A DNA stretch of 64,000 nucleotides from VAXT01 sp038040395 (GTDB taxonomy: Bacteria; Actinomycetota; Thermoleophilia; Gaiellales; Gaiellaceae): contig JBBPIJ010000005.1 in the NCBI GenBank assembly GCA_038040395.1, positions 1 to 64,000 on the forward strand, in the 5' to 3' direction. The position numbers were made by a program, and so were the translations under genes. Below the pieces are notes generated by a model that saw only the letters and a program-made list of their open reading frames with translations, had not been told where the DNA came from and searched no databases. Below are positions 15,580 to 25,300 of this stretch, in pieces; position 1 is the first letter of the stretch, and each line of letters starts with the position of its first letter.

Positions 15580-16185
15580 CTAGGCGGGGACGAGCTGCTT
15601 AGTCGACTCGATCAGGTCCTGCGGATTGAAGGGCTTGCCGATGAAGCCCTGCGCTCCTCTCGAGGTCGCGGTCTTCAGCGACTGCTCGTCGACCTTGCCG
15701 CTGAACATGATCACCGGGATCGCGCCGACGCCGTGACGTTCCTGCACCCGCCGGAGCATCTCCCAGCCGTCGACCTCCGGCATCATCACGTCGAGGAGGA
15801 TCAGGTCGGGTGGTTCGTCCTCGAGCGCCCTCAGCCCCTCGTCGGCGTTCGTGGCTTCGCGGACCGAATATCCCTCCATCTCGAGGTTCACGCGCACGAA
15901 CTCCCGTAGGCGGTCGTCGTCGTCGACGATGAGGATCAGGCGGCGGCCTTCCCCTCTGCGCGGAGCCGCCGAGCCGCCTCGCTCGAGGAAATGGTCGAGA
16001 TCGCTGCGCCGGTAGCGGCGGTGGCCGCCCGGTGTGTAGAAGGCGGGCAGGCGACCGTTGTCGGACCATTTACGGATCGTGCTCTGGGCCATGCCCAGGT
16101 ACTTCGCGGCTTGGCCGAGCGTCAGCCAGTCCGGCTCGTTCGCCGGAACAGGCAGTCTCGTCTCCGTGTCTCGCCCGTTCGCCAT
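15580..16185 (-). CDS. BldC-like HTH fused to a response-regulator receiver
   Basis: 201 aa. The N-terminal MerR/excisionase-like winged helix (about residues 17-68: LTLGQAAKYLGMAQSTIRKW, GGHRRYRRSDLDHFL) is joined to a receiver domain (about 80-198) with acidic VDDDD, phospho-acceptor in LILLDVMMPEVDGW and Lys in GFIGKPF. BldC-type domains bind direct repeats; here binding may depend on phosphorylation. ATG start, with TAGGTT 6 nt upstream. It is followed in frame by the PAP2 coding sequence. Confidence 0.9.
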   Translation of the reverse strand: MANGRDTETRLPVPANEPDWLTLGQAAKYLGMAQSTIRKWSDNGRLPAFYTPGGHRRYRRSDLDHFLERGGSAAPRRGEGRRLILIVDDDDRLREFVRVNLEMEGYSVREATNADEGLRALEDEPPDLILLDVMMPEVDGWEMLRRVQERHGVGAIPVIMFSGKVDEQSLKTATSRGAQGFIGKPFNPQDLIESTKQLVPA

Positions 16186-16236
16186 GAAGTGAACCTAATC
16201 AAAATTGCTTCTTCCTGATTATCTAGAATCCGAAAC

Positions 16237-16452
16237 TCACGGAGCCGTGCCGACCGTGACGGTCACCGTCTCCGGGCTTAGCGTTCCAGGTGTGAGCGTC
16301 CGGACAGACGTTCGGGTCCCTGCCGGCGGAGCGGAATCGTCGAGTGCCTGACCGAGAGCCAGGCCTACCGCAAAGACAATGAGCAGCAGAGCGCCGCGAA
16401 GCGCCCATGTGCGCAGGGCTCGCCGGCGGTCTGCCTCTCGTCGCGGCCTCAT
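16237..16452 (-). CDS. Small membrane-anchored hypothetical protein
   Basis: 71 aa: basic N terminus, one TM helix (ALLLIVFAVGLALGQAL), then an extracytoplasmic Thr/Ser/Pro-rich tail with repeated TVT. The ATG overlaps the upstream stop (ATGA). Last gene of the DUF501 cluster. Function unknown. Confidence 0.65.
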   Translation of the reverse strand: MRPRREADRRRALRTWALRGALLLIVFAVGLALGQALDDSAPPAGTRTSVRTLTPGTLSPETVTVTVGTAP

Positions 16453-16745
16453 GGCTTGTAGTCGAGGGCGCCGCGGGCGTAGAGGTAGAACGCCGCGTCC
16501 TGAACGGTCGCGAGGTGGGCTCCCGGACCGAGCACTTCGTGGAGCCAGCGGTCGGACCGCTGATAGGCGTCGGCGAGCTCCACGAGCGTGAAGGTCTGGC
16601 CGACGCGGCGGTTCAGCTCGTCGACGACCGCATTCACCTGGGCATGGAGGTGGAGGAAGAGCGCGCGGTCGGTCGAGTAGGACTGGACCTTGCGGTGCCC
16701 CTCCTCCCACTGGTGGCGGGCGTGCTCGACGGCGACGGTGCTCAT
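16449..16745 (-). CDS. Hypothetical protein of the DUF501 operon
   Basis: 98 aa soluble, mostly helical protein (HARHQWEEGHRKVQSYSTD, VNAVVDELNRRVGQTFTLVELADAY). It sits between DUF501 and a small membrane gene with 4-nt overlaps on both sides, so it is translated with them. Similar short genes follow DUF501 in actinobacteria; no function is known to me. Confidence 0.7.
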   Translation of the reverse strand: MSTVAVEHARHQWEEGHRKVQSYSTDRALFLHLHAQVNAVVDELNRRVGQTFTLVELADAYQRSDRWLHEVLGPGAHLATVQDAAFYLYARGALDYKP

Positions 16746-17269
16746 GTCGGAGCGCTCGATGATACGGCCGCACCGCGCGTGTTCATGCAACAGGTTCGGG
16801 GCCAGAGTGGGTCGATCTCCGCCAGGATCCGCTCGCCCAGCTCGTAGCCCGTTAGCGCCAGCGCGAAGGCTGCGTGGGCATGCAGGCACTTGAGCTGCTC
16901 GGGGTTTCGCGAGCCGCCGATGCCGAGCCGCAGCGAAGCCCCGTCGTCCGGCCCGGCCTCCCCGGCGGCGAGCTCGACGCGGACACGGCGCTGCTCGGCG
17001 GTCGCGCGGGCGAGGCTCTCGGCGAGGGCCGGCTCAGCTTGCGCCGCTTCGCTCCAGCGCTCGACGCCGCCCGCTGCCTCCAGCCGCGAGATGGCTGCGA
17101 CGAGGTGCGGGCAGGTCACGTAGTACGTCGTCGGGAAAGGATCCCCCGACTCGTCGTAGGCGGCCTGCTCGGATACCGCCGGCGCGCCGAACGGACAGCG
17201 AACGACGACGCGCCGAAATGCGCGAGGTCGGCGGCCGAGCTGGCGCTCGACGAGGTCGCGGTCGTCCAT
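16742..17269 (-). CDS. DUF501 family protein
   Basis: 175 aa. Hallmarks are VVVRCPFGAPAVSEQ near the N terminus, PTTYYVTCPHLVAAISRLE and KCLHAHAAFALA, with conserved Cys and His residues suggesting metal or iron-sulfur binding. DUF501 follows ftsB in most actinobacteria. ATG start; TACGAT lies 6 nt before it, so the transcript may be leaderless. Biochemical role unknown. Confidence 0.88.
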   Translation of the reverse strand: MDDRDLVERQLGRRPRAFRRVVVRCPFGAPAVSEQAAYDESGDPFPTTYYVTCPHLVAAISRLEAAGGVERWSEAAQAEPALAESLARATAEQRRVRVELAAGEAGPDDGASLRLGIGGSRNPEQLKCLHAHAAFALALTGYELGERILAEIDPLWPRTCCMNTRGAAVSSSAPT

Positions 17270-17299
17270 CCTTCGATCGTAGACGGCGACGCAGTGGCG

Positions 17300-17644
17300 C
17301 TAGCGGGAGCTTTGCTCGTGCAGGCGGCGCCACGCGGCGATGCCTTTGACGATGAAGAGGCGCTCACCCGGCTTCACGTAGCCGAGGCGACGCGCCTCCC
17401 GCATCACCGCCGCGGGTGTGTCTGAGGTTGCAAGCCGACGCTCGAACCGCAGCTTCTGCGCATGAAGCAACCTGACCTCTTGCTCACGGCTCGCGACTGC
17501 GTCACGGGTGGACAAGTAGCTGCGCAGCGGCTGCGAGTAGAGGAACGCAACGAAGCCGACGATGGCGACGGCCAGCCAGCGCAGGAGAAAGCGACCCCGG
17601 GGCAGGCGGCGGCGGGAGCGCTTCTTGCGTTCGCGACGGGCCAT
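17300..17644 (-). CDS. ftsB: Septum formation initiator, FtsB/DivIC family
   Basis: 114 aa bitopic divisome protein: basic N terminus (RRERKKRSRRRLPRG), one TM (about 20-38), extracellular coiled coil (STRDAVASREQEVRLLHAQK) and the family end motif REARRLGYVKPGERLFIV. It scaffolds FtsL/FtsQ at the septum. ATG at 17644; 162 bp separate it from pyk upstream. Confidence 0.9.
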   Translation of the reverse strand: MARRERKKRSRRRLPRGRFLLRWLAVAIVGFVAFLYSQPLRSYLSTRDAVASREQEVRLLHAQKLRFERRLATSDTPAAVMREARRLGYVKPGERLFIVKGIAAWRRLHEQSSR

Positions 17645-17805
17645 CTCGGCCGTGTCTTCGCGGGCGAGGCGTAGCGTCCTGCGCGCGAGCGCTGAAACTC
17701 GGCACGATCTCGCTCCAGACGCGCGCGCCTCTCGCCAGTACGATCGCCGCGGGGAGGAGGCTGGGTGCGCCTTTAGGGGATGGACAGGCGAGAGGACACG
17801 GCCCG

Positions 17806-19221
17806 TTAGGCCAGGTCGACTTTGATTACGTTCGTCGTCCCCGGGAGGTTGACTGCCGTTCCTGCCGTGATCACGACGAGATCGCCCTTGGTCACGAGTC
17901 CGCTCGCGCGCGCGCCTTCGAGTGAGCGCGCCCACAGGTCCTCCACGTCGGTGGCCTGGGGGATGAAGATGGGCGTCACCCCCCACTCGATCGCCATCTG
18001 CCGCAACGCGTAGTCGTGATGCGACATGCCGACGATTGGCCTGCGCGGACGCAGCCGGGCGACGGCAGAAGCGGTGCCGCCCGTATACGTCGGCACGAGG
18101 AGCGCCTCCGCGCCGAGCGACTCGGCGAGATCGCAGGCCGCGTTCGACATCGCCTGCCCGACGGTCGGCTCCTCGCTTGCTCCCGGCAGCTGGTGCCGGT
18201 AACCGAGGCTCGGCTCGACCGCTCGCGCGATCCGGTCCATGTAGGCGACCGCCTCGACCGGGTAATCCCCGCGTGCCGTCTCGCCGGACAGCATCAGGGC
18301 CGAGGTCCCGTCGAGAATCGCATTGGCGACGTCGCTTGCCTCCGCCCGCGTCGGCTCGAGCTGGTGAATCATCGACTCGAGCATCTGCGTCGCAGTGATC
18401 ACCGGCTTCGCGCGCTCGAGCGAGGCGAGGATGATTCGCTTCTGAAGAAGCGGCACGAGCGCGGCGCCGATCTCCACGCCGAGGTCGCCGCGAGCGACCA
18501 TGATCGCGTCGGCCTCGGCGAGAATCGCGTCGAGGGCGTCGACTGCCTCGGACTTCTCGATCTTGGCGATCACGTGCGCATGCGCGCCGGCAGCGGTGAT
18601 CAGCTCGCGCAGGTCACGCACGTCCGCGGCCGAGCGGACGAACGACAGCGCGATGAAGTCGATGCCGAGGTCGAGCGCGAAGTCCAAGTCGTCCATGTCC
18701 TTTCGCGTCAGCGATGGGATCGGCACTGGTACGCCCGGTACGTTCACCCCCTTATGGGTCTCGACGATGCCACCGGCGACGACGACGCAGCGCACCCGGC
18801 CGCGATCGACACTCTCGACCCGCAGCCTGACGAGCCCGTCGTCGATCAGGATCTCGTGCCCCACTTGAAGCACCTCGCACACGGCCGTCGGGCTGACGGG
18901 CAACTCATCCCCGCGCGCACTGTCCTGTGGCGCGACGACGACCTCGTCGCCTCGCTCGAGCGTGACCGGCCCGGGCAGATCGCCCAACCGCACCTTCGGT
19001 CCCTGGAGGTCGGCGATGACCGCTATCGGACGGCCGATCTCAGCTTCGACCTCGCGGACGAGCTTCGTGATCTCCGCGTGCTCCTCATGAGAGCCGTGCG
19101 ACATGTTCAGCCGCGCGGCGTTCATCCCGGCTTCCGCGAGCGCGAGCAGGGTCTCGCGCGACGAGGAGGCAGGGCCGATCGTCGCAACGATCTTCGTCCG
19201 GCGAGGCGTCTCGACAGCGAT
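17806..19221 (-). CDS. pyk: Pyruvate kinase, apparently without a canonical start codon
   Basis: About 471 aa glycolytic enzyme (PEP + ADP to pyruvate + ATP). N-terminal RRTKIVATIGPAS, the B domain and active-site segments (AARLNMSHGSHEEH, VIAKIEKSEAVD, MVARGDLGVEI, ATQMLESM) are intact, as is the C-terminal domain. The frame contains no ATG, GTG or TTG between RRTKIV and a point deep inside eno. Candidate starts are ATC 19221 or CTG 19230, about 7-10 codons before the conserved segment. It lies 32 nt after eno. TACGCT at 7 nt before the ATC could be a -10 box. Confidence 0.93.
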   Translation of the reverse strand: MAVETPRRTKIVATIGPASSSRETLLALAEAGMNAARLNMSHGSHEEHAEITKLVREVEAEIGRPIAVIADLQGPKVRLGDLPGPVTLERGDEVVVAPQDSARGDELPVSPTAVCEVLQVGHEILIDDGLVRLRVESVDRGRVRCVVVAGGIVETHKGVNVPGVPVPIPSLTRKDMDDLDFALDLGIDFIALSFVRSAADVRDLRELITAAGAHAHVIAKIEKSEAVDALDAILAEADAIMVARGDLGVEIGAALVPLLQKRIILASLERAKPVITATQMLESMIHQLEPTRAEASDVANAILDGTSALMLSGETARGDYPVEAVAYMDRIARAVEPSLGYRHQLPGASEEPTVGQAMSNAACDLAESLGAEALLVPTYTGGTASAVARLRPRRPIVGMSHHDYALRQMAIEWGVTPIFIPQATDVEDLWARSLEGARASGLVTKGDLVVITAGTAVNLPGTTNVIKVDLA

Positions 19222-19253
19222 GGCGCTCAGCGTACCGCGGAGCTCGGGCGGAG

Positions 19254-20531
19254 TTAGCCCGCGCGGCGTGGAAACGCGTCCCAGCCGAGATAGACGGCCT
19301 CCGAGCCGAGCTCCTCCTCGATCCTCAAGAGCTGGTTGTACTTCGCCACTCGGTCGCTGCGCGATGGCGCGCCCGTCTTGATCTGTCCGGCATTCGTCGC
19401 CACCGCGAGGTCGGCGATCGTCGTGTCCTCGGTCTCGCCGGAGCGGTGCGACATCACGACGCCGTAGCCGTTCGCCCGCGCGAGGGCGATTGCGTCGAGC
19501 GTCTCGGTCAGCGTCCCGATCTGGTTCACCTTGATGAGGATCGCGTTCGCGACCTGCTCCTCGATCCCGCGCTCGAAGCGCTCGACGTTCGTGACGAAGA
19601 GATCGTCTCCGACGAGCTGGACGCGATCGCCCAGCCGCTCGGTGAGTCCCTTCCAGGCAACCCAATCGTCCTCGCCGGCCCCGTCCTCGATGGACACGAT
19701 CGGATAGCGCTCGACGAGCTCGGCCCAGTAGTCGGCGAGTCCCTCCGAGGACTCATCCCGGCCCTCGAAGCGATACCGATCGCCCTCGAGGAGCTCGCTC
19801 ATCGCTGGATCGACGGCAATCGCGACTCGGTCGCTGTGGCCCGCGCGCTCCGCCGCCTCGAGGATCGCCTCGATTGCCTCTTCGCTCGACCCGAAGTCGG
19901 GGGCAAATCCTCCCTCATCGCCGACGGCCGTTGCGAGGCCCCGCTCCTCGAGCAGCGCTTTCAGCGTGTGGAAGACCTCCGCGGCCACGCGCAGGCCTTC
20001 GGCGAAGGTCTCCGCTCCCCCCGGCACGATCATGAACTCCTGGAGGTCGAGCGAGTTCGCCGCGTGCGCCCCGCCGTTGACGACATTCAGCATGGGCACA
20101 GGCAACACATGTGCCTCGACCCCACCGACCCAGCGGTAGAGCGGAACGCCGGCATCCGCGGCAGCCGCCTTGGCGGTGGCGAGCGACGCGCCGAGGATCG
20201 CGTTCGCCCCGAGGCGCGACTTGTTCTTGGTGCCGTCGACCGTGATCAGCGCGGAGTCGATTGCGCTCTGGTCCGAGCCGTCGAGACCGAGGAGGGCGGA
20301 ACCGATCTCCTCGCGTACGTTCTGCACGGCCTTCTGGACGCCCTTGCCGAGGTACGTCTGAGGATCGCCGTCGCGGAGCTCGACGGCCTCGAACCGGCCC
20401 GTCGAAGCCCCCGAGGGGACCGCGGCCCGGCCGACGGCGCCGGACTCGAGCTCGACGTCGACCTCGACCGTCGGGTTCCCGCGCGAGTCGAGGATCTGGC
20501 GCGCCCGCACGGCCGCGATCTCGCTGCTCAT
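19254..20531 (-). CDS. eno: Enolase
   Basis: 425 aa, 2-phosphoglycerate to PEP. N-terminal ARQILDSRGNPTVEVDV, metal ligands in the SIEDGAGEDDW and LVGDDLFVTN segments, catalytic Lys in LIKVNQIGT and signature MSHRSGETEDTTIADL are all present. The ATG overlaps the mazG stop (ATGA). It is followed by pyk, so two consecutive glycolytic steps are cotranscribed. Confidence 0.97.
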   Translation of the reverse strand: MSSEIAAVRARQILDSRGNPTVEVDVELESGAVGRAAVPSGASTGRFEAVELRDGDPQTYLGKGVQKAVQNVREEIGSALLGLDGSDQSAIDSALITVDGTKNKSRLGANAILGASLATAKAAAADAGVPLYRWVGGVEAHVLPVPMLNVVNGGAHAANSLDLQEFMIVPGGAETFAEGLRVAAEVFHTLKALLEERGLATAVGDEGGFAPDFGSSEEAIEAILEAAERAGHSDRVAIAVDPAMSELLEGDRYRFEGRDESSEGLADYWAELVERYPIVSIEDGAGEDDWVAWKGLTERLGDRVQLVGDDLFVTNVERFERGIEEQVANAILIKVNQIGTLTETLDAIALARANGYGVVMSHRSGETEDTTIADLAVATNAGQIKTGAPSRSDRVAKYNQLLRIEEELGSEAVYLGWDAFPRRAG

Positions 20532-21319
20532 GGCTCCTCCTTCGCCCGGTCGAAGTAACGATCCTGCTCCCCGAGCTCCAGCTCGGCGAAGCGCTCGCCG
20601 GAGTCTGCCGCAAGCTGCTCCGCCCGTTCGACGCGAGCGACAAAGCGGTCGCTCGCGCGGCGCAGCTCCAGCTCGGGGTCGACGTTCAGGCGCCTCGCGA
20701 CGTTGACCGTGGCGAAGAGCAGATCGCCGAGCTCCTCCGCGACCCGCTCGTCCGGCGGCTGTTCCGGAGCGAGCTCTTCGGCTCCGGCAAGCTCGGCCTC
20801 GAGCTCGGCAAGCTCGCTGCGGAGATCCTCGAGCGCGCCCGCCACATCCGGATACTCGAAACCGATGGCAACAGCGCGGCTCTGCACCTTGCGAGCCTGG
20901 AGCAACGCGGGAAGCGTCTCCGGGACGTCGTGAAAGATTCCTTCGCGCCCCTCCTGCTCGGTCTTCAGCTGCTCCCACCGCTCCCGGACGCGGCCTGCGG
21001 TCTTCGCCTCGGCGTCACCGAAGACGTGCGGATGGCGCGCCACGAGCTTGCCGTGGATCCCGCGCGCCACCTGCTCCAGGTCTCCATGTCCCTGCTCCTG
21101 GAGGAGTAGCGCGAGGAAGTAAACCTGGAAGAGAAGGTCGCCGAGCTCGTCGAGGAGCTTGTCCGGTCGGTCGGCGAGCGCTGCGTCCGCGACCTCGTAT
21201 GCCTCTTCGACCGTGTGCGGGACGATCGTGCGAACGGTCTGCTCCCGATCCCAGGGACAGTCCTTACGAAGACGCTCGGTCAGCTCCTGGAGCTCGACGA
21301 GCGCGTCCGCGAGCGACAA
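20528..21319 (-). CDS. mazG: Nucleoside triphosphate pyrophosphohydrolase MazG
   Basis: 263 aa all-alpha NTP pyrophosphatase with two MazG repeats. The first holds CPWDREQTVRTIVPH, TVEEAYEVADA and ELGDLLFQVYF (ExxE and ExxD magnesium motifs); the second holds VAEELGDLLFATVNVARRL. It clears non-canonical NTPs or lowers (p)ppGpp. TTG start 4 nt after the upstream stop. Conserved mfd-mazG-eno order. Confidence 0.94.
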   Translation of the reverse strand: MSLADALVELQELTERLRKDCPWDREQTVRTIVPHTVEEAYEVADAALADRPDKLLDELGDLLFQVYFLALLLQEQGHGDLEQVARGIHGKLVARHPHVFGDAEAKTAGRVRERWEQLKTEQEGREGIFHDVPETLPALLQARKVQSRAVAIGFEYPDVAGALEDLRSELAELEAELAGAEELAPEQPPDERVAEELGDLLFATVNVARRLNVDPELELRRASDRFVARVERAEQLAADSGERFAELELGEQDRYFDRAKEEP

Positions 21320-21323
21320 GCCG

Positions 21324-22358
21324 CTACTTCGTGGTCGGGGTGGCGCCGGTGGTCGTCTCTGCAGGCGGGGCGTAGCCGACCTGGTAGGTCGTCTTCTTCT
21401 TGAAGTCCGCCGAGGCTTCGTCGACCCACTTCTTCATCTCTTCCTGCTTCTTCTGCTGGAGAAGCTGCTGGCGAATCTGCGGGCGAACCTCGGACAGCGG
21501 CGTGGTGCTGGCTTTCTTGATCTTCGTCAAGGCCTGGATGATGTGCAAGCCGTACTGCGTCTTGATCGGCTTCGAGACCTCGTTGACCGCAAGCGAGAAG
21601 GCGGACTTGTCGAACTCCGGCACCTGCCGGCCTTTCGAGACCGTCAGCTTGCCGCCCGTGGTCTTGGAGCCCGGATCCTCCGAGTACTTCTTCGCGAGCA
21701 CCGCGAAGTCGCCGCCGCTCTTGATCTGACCGTAGAGCTGGTCGGCCAGCGCCTTCTTCTTGACGAGGATGTGCCGCACGTCACGGCTCTCTGGCAGCAC
21801 GTACTGCCGCTTGTTCTTCTTGTAGTAGGCGTCGATCTCCTTGTCGGAGACCGTTACGCCATCCGTGACCTTCGTGTAGAGCTTGTTCTGGACGACGCTC
21901 GCTCGGACGTCGTCGCGCACCTGGCGCTCGGATAGGCCCTGCTTCTCGATCTGGGCCTCGTACTTCTTCTCGCAAGCCGCGTCGCACTTCCCGGCCTTGC
22001 CGAAGTACTGCGCCTTGATCGTCGCCAGTTGCTTGTCGATGTCGGATTCGCTGATCTTGATGCCCAGCTCGTCCGCCTTCTGGTCGAACTGGCAGCGCTG
22101 GGTTAGGAACTGCATCGCCTGCTTCCGAAGAGCGGTGTACTGCTCGGTGCCGGGCTCGGGGAAGGGCTGCTTGTTGGTCTTGTAGCTTGCTCTCGCCTGA
22201 TCGAGGAGACGGTTGAACTGCTCCTTCGAGATCACGCAATCGCCGACGACCGCAACGTCGTTGGCGCCGACGCTCTTCTTGCTGTTGCCGCAGCCGGCCG
22301 CGGATGCGGCGCCGACGAGGACGACGGCAATGAGAGCTAGAAAACGAAGCTTTGTCAT
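21324..22358 (-). CDS. Parvulin-type peptidyl-prolyl isomerase lipoprotein (SurA/PrsA-like)
   Basis: 344 aa extracytoplasmic foldase. The signal peptide ends in a lipobox (ASAAGCGNSKK). A SurA-like helical N domain holds VGDCVISKEQFNRLLDQA, and a rotamase domain runs from about 190 to 285 (RDVRHILVKKKA, KKYSEDPGSKTTGG, YGLHIIQALTKI). The C-terminal tail is Thr-rich. It sits between mfd and mazG, where mycobacteria keep the lipoprotein gene lpqU. Confidence 0.9.
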   Translation of the reverse strand: MTKLRFLALIAVVLVGAASAAGCGNSKKSVGANDVAVVGDCVISKEQFNRLLDQARASYKTNKQPFPEPGTEQYTALRKQAMQFLTQRCQFDQKADELGIKISESDIDKQLATIKAQYFGKAGKCDAACEKKYEAQIEKQGLSERQVRDDVRASVVQNKLYTKVTDGVTVSDKEIDAYYKKNKRQYVLPESRDVRHILVKKKALADQLYGQIKSGGDFAVLAKKYSEDPGSKTTGGKLTVSKGRQVPEFDKSAFSLAVNEVSKPIKTQYGLHIIQALTKIKKASTTPLSEVRPQIRQQLLQQKKQEEMKKWVDEASADFKKKTTYQVGYAPPAETTTGATPTTK

Positions 22359-22387
22359 GAAAAGAGCGCCATTTGCAGCGAATTTAC

Positions 22388-25300
22388 TTACGCTGCTCGG
22401 CGCGTTTCGAGTATAGCATCGACCAATTGCAGCGCTTTCGGGAACTCCTCGTGCTTAACCGAAACTTCATTTCGGGCGGTTGCGTAGATAGCGGTATCGA
22501 CGCGGTCCCGTAGCGCGCGCAGCTCCTCGGAGCCGAGGACGAGCGGGCCGACGGTCGAGCGGCCGCCCTTGAAGATGAGGTAGTCGGCCCCGAGCAGTGC
22601 GAGCTTCAGCTTCGCGGCCTGGATCGCGAAGAGGTTTCCGACCGGCTCGGGCAGCGGCCCGTAGCGGTCGACCGTCGCCGCCTCGAGCTCGGCCAGCTCG
22701 TCCTCGGACTCGGTAAGCACGAGGCGGCGGTGGAGGTCGATCTTCTGCGCCTCGGCCGGGATGTACTCGGCCGGCACGTAGGCATCGACCCTGGCATCGA
22801 CGCGGACGGGGCGCGGGGCGATCCTCCGCTCGCCCGCCAGCTCGGCGACCGCCTCTCCGAGCAGCTCGACGTAGAGCTCGAAGCCGAGCGCTGCCAGATG
22901 GCCGTGCTGCTCCGCGCCGAGCAGCTCCCCCGCCCCCCGGATCTCGAGATCGCGCATGGCGATCGCGAAGCCGGCGCCGAGCTCCGTGTGGTCGGCGAGA
23001 GTCGCAAGCCGGGCACGAGCCTCCGGGGTGAGCTCGGACGCGTCGGGATAGAACAGGTAGGAGTGGGCGAGCAGATCCGAGCGGCCCACACGCCCCCGGA
23101 TCTGGTAGAGCTGGGCGAGCCCCAGCGCATCCGCGCGCTCGACGATCAGCGTGTTCGCCTGGGGGATGTCGAGACCCGACTCGATGATCGTCGTCGAGAC
23201 GAGCACGTCCGCGTCACCGCGCAGGAACGAGAGCATGTGCTCCTCGAGCTGCCGCTCCCTCATCTGGCCGTGACCGACGATGTAGCGCAGCCCTGGAGCG
23301 AGCTGGCGAAGGCGGTCGGCCGCCTCGTCGATCGTCTCGACCCGGTTGTGGAGATAGAACGCCTGGCCGCCGCGGGCGACCTCGCGCTCGAGTGCCGCCT
23401 TGATGAGCTCCTCGTCGTACTCGCCGACGTGTGTCCTGATCGGCCGACGGCCTTCGGGCGGCGTCTCGATCACGGAGATGTCGCGCAGCCCGGAGAGCGA
23501 CATGTGCAGCGTCCGCGGGATTGGCGTGGCCGTCAACGCCAGCACGTCGACCTCGAGCCGAAGCGCTCGGAGCAGCTCCTTCTGCGCGACTCCGAAACGC
23601 TGCTCCTCGTCGACGATCACGAGCCCGAGCTCCTTCGGGATCACGTCTCGGGAAAGAACGCGGTGCGTCCCGATCAGCACGTCGACCTTGCCCGCGGCGA
23701 AATCGGCGAGCACCTTCTTTACGTCGGCAGGCTTGCGGAAGCGGGAGACCATCTCGACCCGGACCGGGAAGTCGCGGTAGCGCTCGCGGAACGTGTTCCA
23801 GTGCTGCTGGGCGAGAACCGTCGTCGGGACGAGCATCAGCGCCTGCTTGCCGTTCAGCGCCGCGGCAAAGGCCGCCCGCACCGCGACCTCCGTCTTGCCG
23901 AAGCCGACGTCGCCGCAGACGAGTCGGTCCATCGGCCGCGGCGCCTCGAGATCCTCCTTCACGGCCTCGATCGCCGCGCGCTGGTCGGGGGTCTCCTGGT
24001 ACGGGAAGGACGCCTCGAGGCGCTCGAGCCAGTCCTGGGACAGGTCGTAGGAGTTGCCCGGCGCGTTCTGGCGCTGGGCGTAGAGCTGGATCAGCTCGCC
24101 GGCAAGCTCGTGGATCGCTGCGCGCGCGCGCGTCTTGAGCAGGTGCCAGGCCTTGCCGCCGAGCTTCGAGAGCGCGGGTGCGCCGGCGTCGGCGCCGATG
24201 TAGCGCGAGACCTTGCCGACCTGCTCGTGCGGTACGTACAGGCGGTCCTCGCCGCGGAAGGCGAGTTGCAGGTAGTCGCGGGTGATGCCGGCGATCTCCC
24301 TCGTCTCGAAGCCGAGCAGCTTGCCGACGCCGTGGTCCTCGTGGACGACGTAGTCCCCCGTGCGCAGCTCGGCGAACGACTGGAGAGCGCGGCCCACAGG
24401 TGCTGCGCGGCCTCGCGCGCGGCGGCGGAAGACCTGCGTGTCCGGGAGGAGCGCCAGCCCGAGCTCGCGCCACACGAAGCCGCGCCGAGCCTGGCTGACG
24501 GCAAAGAGGAGCTCGGCCTCGTCCGGCAACTCCTCGCCGGTCTCGAACAGGCGCGCCTCAACGCGGCGCAAGAGGTTCTGGGTTCGGAGCGCTTCGCCCT
24601 GGTGCGGGAAGACGACGGCCGTGCGTAGCCCCCCGCGCACGAGCGCCCGGAGCTCGTTCTCGGCCTCGGCCAGCCCGCGGGCTGCGATGGCGGGACGCTG
24701 CGCCTCGAACGCGAAGGGTTGGCCGGAAGGGAGCGGATCGAGCTCGACGGCGCCGTCGAGCGACACGGGCTCGAGCAGCTCCTCCTCCCACACCTTGCGG
24801 ACGTCATCCGGCAGCCAGACGAGGTCCGGGCCCATAGAGATCGGCACGACGAGGTCTCCGGGGACCGGCGGGGCTTCGCCATCCTCGTCGGCGAGACGTG
24901 GTTCCACGAGGTCGAGCCGGCGCTCGGCGGCCGGGTAGATAGTCGCCGTGTCCACTGGATGCAGGGTGCGCTGCGTAAATGGCGAGAAGGCGCGGATGCT
25001 CTCGATCTCGTCGCCGAAGTACTCGATCCGGAGCGGCTCGCGACCGGTCGTCGGGTAGACGTCGACGATGCCGCCCCGCAGCGCGAACTGGCCGCGCTCC
25101 TGCGCCTGCTCGACGCGCTCGTAGCCGGCCAGTCCTAGTTGCTGGCTGAGCCCGTCGATTCCCGTCGACTCGCCGGGGGCGATGCGGATCGTCTCTGGAC
25201 GGGCTTCCGGCGGCGGCATCCCTTCGGCGAGAGCCGTGGCGGACGCGCTGACGAGACCTCCCGCAGCGAGCACGTCGAGCGCCCGGGCACGCTCGCCGAC

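Noticed and set aside
22730..24628. Long plus-strand frame opposite mfd, and similar ones opposite pyk (18016-19257) and eno (19446-20558)
   Set aside because: Same reason: complete conserved genes lie on the other strand, and the antisense products are low-complexity.
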